DNA of 21,281 bases from Rodentolepis nana (taxonomy: Eukaryota; Platyhelminthes; Cestoda; Cyclophyllidea; Hymenolepididae). The notes under the pieces are model-generated. The model was not told the DNA's origin. It saw nothing but the letters and a program-made list of their open reading frames with translations, and ran no database searches. Position 1 is the first letter of the stretch. Each line of letters starts with the position of its first letter. A program made the translations under genes and the position numbers. The DNA lies in NCBI GenBank assembly GCA_900617975.1, contig UZAE01012699.1:1-21281 (forward strand). The letters are read 5' to 3'. This document shows positions 19,501-21,281 of this stretch, piece by piece.

Positions 19501-21060
19501 AGGTGCTTGCTTGAGCATATTTCTCTAAAATATTTCCCTCATTTGCGCTAGTTCATTCAATCTAGGTAATTAGGCACCAATAGGATCAATGCTACAAATT
19601 AAATTAATGCGTTTATTGTTTTGAGAAATGTGCTCTTGTGTTTTGTGTATGTAAGTTATGTTTCAGTTTGAGCAATGTATAGCTATATTAAAAGGCTTAT
19701 CGCGCTATCGATAGTGGGCTCTTCTGAATAGACATTTTCTTACTTGTTTTTTTCATTGATAATTAATTTAGAATGTTGGATTTATCTGTCTTTCCTCCAT
19801 GGCTCAGATGCGTTTGATCAATAGATGCTAGATCGTTTGATTAGAAACCTTATTCGATTACTATATCGGTCCAATTATTGAAAGGTTAGGTCAGTTTCAT
19901 TCTCTTCATGACATTTTATTGTTATGGAAGAATATGATAACTTTTAAGAATAGGATAGTATCTATACACACGAGACGGCAAATTTATTCAACTAAGAAGT
20001 CGAATAAAAATGCTTAATTTAAATTCTGAAGGTATTGAGTGATCCACTTTCTCAAAAAGTGGCCTAACTTTTATTGATCCTAAGCCCAAATTGAATGATT
20101 TGTTTGGTTGAGTAATTTCATACTTTGTCATAATCGTTTATTTGTGTCGATAAATACGACTAGCAAACTTGATAAACACCTAGCAGGGCTTTCTTGGGCT
20201 CTCCCATCATAAATCAGTAACGTGATCTCTGCCACACTAAAGGACGCATTTTCAGTTCTTCCATAGAAGTTGTTTTAGTATTGGTCATTTCGGGGTAATT
20301 ATTTCTTTTTCTCTATATAGTTTCAATATATTTATTTATTTCAAATGGCAGGCGTTTTGACAGTTATCATAAAAACTTTTAGCTAAATTTGGGCTTCACA
20401 GAGGGGAGTGGGACAGAGTAATGATTCACAGATGTAAAAGAGACAGGCACAAAGGCATAGAAAAGGTAAGATGAGTACTGTGAAAGGGGTCGAATATGAC
20501 ACACAATGAGGGGTCTTGGTAGTTTGGAGTCAGAAGTTAACAGTCAGTATATAGACTTTTTTGCCGTATAAGTATACGTTGCCCAGGTTGCATCACGTGG
20601 AGGTAAGTCTATCGCACACCCCAGTTTCAATATATAACAGTTGGGAAACAAAACGTGGTGCTAACTCCGTCCTTTCTCTCAGCCCATTTGGTTCTATGAG
20701 CTGGCTACCGCGGGACAGCATGTTCTAAATCAATGCTAAAATAGACGAGAGCATGCAATGTTCTGCAGCACATCTCTCTTTCTACAATGCTGAGTTTAAA
20801 ATCAATGCGTATACAGCAAATTTCGTGCTAGCGGATTACATAATCGGCCTATCAGTAGATTAGAGCTGGCGGGTACTTACTTTTTCACTCTGATGTTGTA
20901 GAAGGCCAATCTGCTGACAGGTTCGATCATAACGCTGACTCCGAAGGCAAGGCAGGAGCTGGAGAAGTGGTGTGTGAACAAGCTATCGGCCTTCCAGACC
21001 GGAAATGTCGACATTCCTACTCTCATATCTGTACTCTGTGACATGGAGGAAGATCAAGAT
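4426..21060 (+). CDS. GIGYF: GIGYF-family GYF-domain translational repressor, 12 exons, 3' end missing
   Basis: GIGYF proteins act in the cytoplasm. They bind proline-rich partners through the GYF domain and an eIF4E-family cap-binding protein through an N-terminal motif, repressing translation and promoting mRNA decay. The exons are 4426-4527, 4751-4872, 4953-5220, 7085-7288, 9547-9771, 11303-11660, 12847-13124, 13493-14280, 15753-16140, 18340-18522, 19335-19502 and 20902-21060. All junctions are GT-AG and phase-compatible, giving about 1,081 codons. Domains are Y-x4-L-L (Y12, L17, L18), RG/RGG-rich (about 165-232), His/Gln-rich (233-307), GYF (about 382-440, with W382, G393-P-F and G407-Y-F), Pro-rich and basic regions (427-781), coiled coil (about 785-880), short polyQ (about 965) and the C-terminal helical segment (1029-1081). 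Human GIGYF2 is about 1,300 residues, so only a modest C-terminal part should be missing. I cannot exclude an extra exon in the long introns. Confidence 0.93.
4751..4872 (+). CDS. GIGYF: GIGYF exon 2
   Basis: The exon is 122 nt, begins IINSVISRDPEKRPNFRKH and ends RRNEHYAG plus two bases. The donor at 4873 (GGG|GTAAAT) is supported by the exact phase match with exon 3 across an 80-nt intron. An earlier GTAAGC at 4800 would break the frame. The segment is basic and shows no known fold. Confidence 0.78.
4953..5220 (+). CDS. GIGYF: GIGYF exon 3, Ser/Asn-rich with Trp-Arg motifs
   Basis: The exon is 268 nt. It starts one base before TCT TAT GAA, completing a Gly codon, and ends CATAAG before GTAACT. 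It encodes SFPHSAGWRRTRRTSG, a Ser/Asn-rich low-complexity stretch, then REFDWTLGCGKWRHRS. Trp-Arg patches of this kind occur in the N-terminal region of GIGYF proteins. It is likely disordered. Confidence 0.85.
5221..7084 (+). other. GIGYF intron 3
   Basis: A 1,864-nt T-rich intron. It holds a (TG)11 microsatellite at 5858-5879 and otherwise nothing I recognise. The open frames inside it (for example 6747-7046) are T-rich, rich in Phe/Leu/Ile, and look like chance. Confidence 0.8.
5858..5879. repeat. (TG)11 microsatellite
   Basis: Eleven uninterrupted TG units within GIGYF intron 3. It could be length-polymorphic. Confidence 0.97.
7085..7288 (+). CDS. GIGYF: GIGYF exon 4, RG/RGG-rich region
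   Basis: The exon is 204 nt, 68 codons, phase 0 at both ends. It encodes GGFFVSAGRGRGRGGGNGVG, then PPRGRGFMRRP and PSRGGARGGL. This corresponds in place and character to the RG repeat of human GIGYF2. Such stretches bind RNA or are arginine-methylated in other proteins; that is inference here. It ends with a consensus GTAAGT donor. The local GC richness stands out against the flanking introns. Confidence 0.92.
7289..9546 (+). other. GIGYF intron 4
   Basis: A 2,258-nt AT-rich intron, the longest in the window. I see no exon, RNA gene or element in it. A short exon missed here cannot be excluded, because both flanking exons are phase 0. Confidence 0.75.
9547..9771 (+). CDS. GIGYF: GIGYF exon 5, acidic and His/Gln-rich
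   Basis: The exon is 225 nt, 75 codons, phase 0 at both ends. It follows a CCCAATTAG acceptor and ends before GTTGGT. It encodes PDHGPKEEDFEPQDEQ, then QYQHFPPHSQHQFHRH and an acidic DQEKQEEVPPS. It is low-complexity and probably disordered. I see no DDX6-binding motif of the type present in human GIGYF at about this place. Confidence 0.85.
9772..11302 (+). other. GIGYF intron 5
   Basis: A 1,531-nt intron with no recognisable gene, RNA or repeat. Confidence 0.75.
11303..11660 (+). CDS. GIGYF: GIGYF exon 6, GYF domain
   Basis: The exon is 358 nt. A Ser/Thr/Pro-rich lead (PPLPPHLLKP) is followed by the GYF domain: MWYYYDPHNNIRGPF, then NDATMGAWYEAGYF. This fits the W-x-Y-x-D-P...G-P-F-x4-M-x2-W-x3-G-Y-F signature that binds proline-rich PPG-phi ligands, as in human GIGYF (WYYKDPQGEIQGPF). 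It ends one base into a Ser codon at a GTAAGT donor, which exon 7 completes. Confidence 0.97.
11661..12846 (+). other. GIGYF intron 6
   Basis: A 1,186-nt intron that interrupts the GYF domain region. Nothing else was recognised; the short open frames inside do not resemble a family. Confidence 0.78.
12847..13124 (+). CDS. GIGYF: GIGYF exon 7, end of GYF domain and linker
   Basis: The exon is 278 nt and starts with two bases that complete the Ser codon. The junction reads FSKLSEYESRLGGHPF, the counterpart of the human GYF domain end (FQPLGDIMKMWGRVPF). A Pro/Ser/Asn-rich linker follows, with MINPLGNILSSPLSGMIAGG and QQHQTMRSPQQASSPS. Confidence 0.92.
13125..13492 (+). other. GIGYF intron 7
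   Basis: A 368-nt T-rich intron, from GTTAGT to TTGCTAG. It contains nothing notable. Confidence 0.85.
13493..14280 (+). CDS. GIGYF: GIGYF exon 8, largest exon, basic low-complexity region
   Basis: The exon is 788 nt. It begins ASKTLLDLASMSQMTLMDML, a Met/Leu-rich helix, then has a PPPQPASLPP proline run and LQQLEAAIHRKQQEEEEAQ, the start of a coiled coil. Acidic/Gln-rich sequence with KKRKEKAKR, KKKKRKSK and KSKRKKGK basic clusters follows. The clusters could be nuclear-localisation-like or RNA-contacting patches. The DGWVAVPP segment may be a short linear motif. The donor GTGAGT at 14281 is strong; without splicing the frame stops two codons later at a TGA. Confidence 0.92.
14281..15752 (+). 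other. GIGYF intron 8
   Basis: A 1,472-nt intron. It contains two plus-strand open frames of 119 and 128 codons (14680-15039, 15241-15627), with no recognisable motif and a composition like the rest of the intron. I treat them as chance. Confidence 0.75.
15753..16140 (+). CDS. GIGYF: GIGYF exon 9, charged coiled coil
   Basis: The exon is 388 nt and starts one base before CTC AGT GCT, completing a Lys codon. It encodes a Glu/Arg/Ala coiled coil (ELQQQAWEQEEERRRKANAE through EAAKKEAETILASF). Then comes KLPPTAKWGEANKN, which corresponds to the KLPSSSTWG segment after the coiled coil of human GIGYF2, and SMADILASQMQEEE, which matches its SLLEIQ-type repeat. Confidence 0.93.
16141..18339 (+). other. 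GIGYF intron 9
   Basis: A 2,199-nt AT-rich intron. It contains a run of ten G at 16249-16258. No gene, RNA or clear element was recognised. Confidence 0.75.
16249..16258. repeat. Poly-G run of 10
   Basis: Ten consecutive G in an otherwise AT-rich intron. It is likely length-variable and prone to sequencing error. Confidence 0.95.
18340..18522 (+). CDS. GIGYF: GIGYF exon 10, Ala/Pro-rich with short polyQ
   Basis: The exon is 183 nt, 61 codons, phase 0. It encodes FESMKPNAGHATFASKVASG, GKPKFFVAVEPQ and KQQQQQP. The acceptor follows a T-rich tract ending in CAACAG. An internal CAG|GTGGGA at 18484 could act as an alternative in-frame donor that would drop 13 residues including the polyQ. Confidence 0.85.
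18523..19334 (+). other. GIGYF intron 10
   Basis: An 812-nt T-rich intron from GTTAAT to TTTTTCCAG, with nothing else recognised. Confidence 0.8.
19335..19502 (+). CDS. GIGYF: GIGYF exon 11, Ala/Pro/Lys-rich
   Basis: The exon is 168 nt, 56 codons, phase 0. It encodes PPKSSQKAPPPAAASKANQS, LNVTSIWNMAADTN and a basic KKDRKKK. SIWNMAAD resembles the SIWSNADT segment in the C-terminal half of human GIGYF2. The donor GTGCTT at 19503 is weak; reading through adds Val-Leu-Ala and then a TGA at 19512-19514. Confidence 0.88.
19503..20901 (+). other. GIGYF intron 11
   Basis: A 1,399-nt intron before the C-terminal exon. It starts with an in-frame TGA and carries ATTAAA at about 19687 and AATAAA at 20003-20008. 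The right third (about 20390-20830) has a different composition and is listed separately. Confidence 0.75.
20390..20830. repeat. Possible interspersed repeat in GIGYF intron 11
   Basis: The sequence changes from T-rich intron to a purine-rich plus strand (GGGGAGTGGGACAGAGTAAT onwards), then to GC-richer sequence with GTTGCATCACGTGGAGG and ACCGCGGGACAGCATG. This looks like an inserted element. No terminal repeats, target-site duplication or coding frame could be identified, so class and borders are unknown. Confidence 0.25.
20902..21060 (+). CDS. GIGYF: GIGYF exon 12, conserved C-terminal helical segment
   Basis: The exon is 159 nt, 53 codons, phase 0. It encodes KANLLTGSIITLTPKARQEL, then EKWCVNKLSAFQTGNVDIPTL and VLCDMEEDQD, the counterpart of the WCEQMLHAL...LDVPTFVSFLKEVE segment near the C-terminus of human GIGYF2. 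The GTAAGT donor at 21061 shows that further exons follow. Codon use is GC-richer than in exon 1. Confidence 0.95.
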
Positions 21061-21281
21061 GTAAGTTTTTAGTTTCACCGACTTATTTACTTCCTTAAGA
21101 ATATTCTCAGATGCCCGTCTTCCTATTCATAAACTGAAAAAGGATCTTGCTTTATAAAGTGGAGTTCATTGTTGTGAAATAATATTAGAAAAACGAATTG
21201 AATGCAGCTTTAGTTTTGTACTATAGTTTAATATGCTGTATGTAGGAAAAGTGCTTATGAATGAATTATGAAGTCAATTTA
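21061..21281 (+). other. Partial GIGYF intron 12 at the window edge
   Basis: An intron starting with a consensus GTAAGTTTTT and running off the window. The last exon or exons of GIGYF lie to the right. Confidence 0.85.

Noticed and set aside
20920..20940. GGTTCGATC resembling a tRNA B box
   Set aside because: It lies inside the conserved GIGYF exon 12 and no matching A box or cloverleaf is seen.
1..21281. CRISPR arrays, operons or other prokaryotic systems
   Set aside because: The window is a eukaryotic intron-rich locus; no direct-repeat arrays or closely packed uninterrupted genes are present.

Overview
This window is eukaryotic, AT-rich and intron-rich, and most likely comes from a parasitic flatworm (a tapeworm is favoured, a trematode is possible). 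The clues are a gene built almost entirely with introns of 32-44 nt, next to a gene with ordinary 0.2-2.3 kb T-rich introns. Two intron size classes, one near 35-40 nt, are known from parasitic flatworm genomes. The species cannot be named from the sequence alone.

Two protein-coding genes lie head to head. On the minus strand, about 3486 down to 1270 (tentatively 817), is a Ski2-like superfamily 2 DNA helicase that matches HFM1/Mer3, the meiotic crossover helicase. I could assemble 13 exons with phase-compatible GT-AG junctions. They carry the whole helicase core (APTGSGKT, TPEK, DEIH, SAT, TSTLSMG, QMIGRAGRPQFD), the winged-helix region and the start of the Sec63 domain. The first coding exon and the true 3' end are not resolved.

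On the plus strand, 4426 to beyond the right edge, is a GIGYF-type (GRB10-interacting GYF protein) translational repressor. Twelve exons (102, 122, 268, 204, 225, 358, 278, 788, 388, 183, 168 and 159 nt) join in phase into about 1,081 codons without an internal stop. Domain order is: an N-terminal eIF4E-family binding motif (Y-x4-L-L), an RG/RGG-rich exon, a His/Gln-rich exon, the GYF domain, a proline-rich and basic middle, a Glu/Ala/Arg coiled coil, a short polyQ, and the conserved C-terminal helical segment (LEKWCVNKL...DIPTLISVL). The last exon ends in a clear donor at 21061, so the gene continues outside the window.

Layout: 1-816 is non-coding, with a possible LTR-like stretch and a 41-bp tandem duplication. 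817-3486 is the helicase gene. About 3487-4425 is the shared divergent 5' region, with a splice-acceptor-like signal 18 nt before the GIGYF start codon. 4426-21281 is GIGYF, whose introns hold no recognisable nested gene. Intron 11 contains a stretch around 20390-20830 whose composition differs from its surroundings and which may be an interspersed repeat. The two genes work in unrelated processes (meiotic recombination; mRNA repression and decay) and share only the intergenic region. I found no prokaryotic-type system, CRISPR array, rRNA or tRNA.
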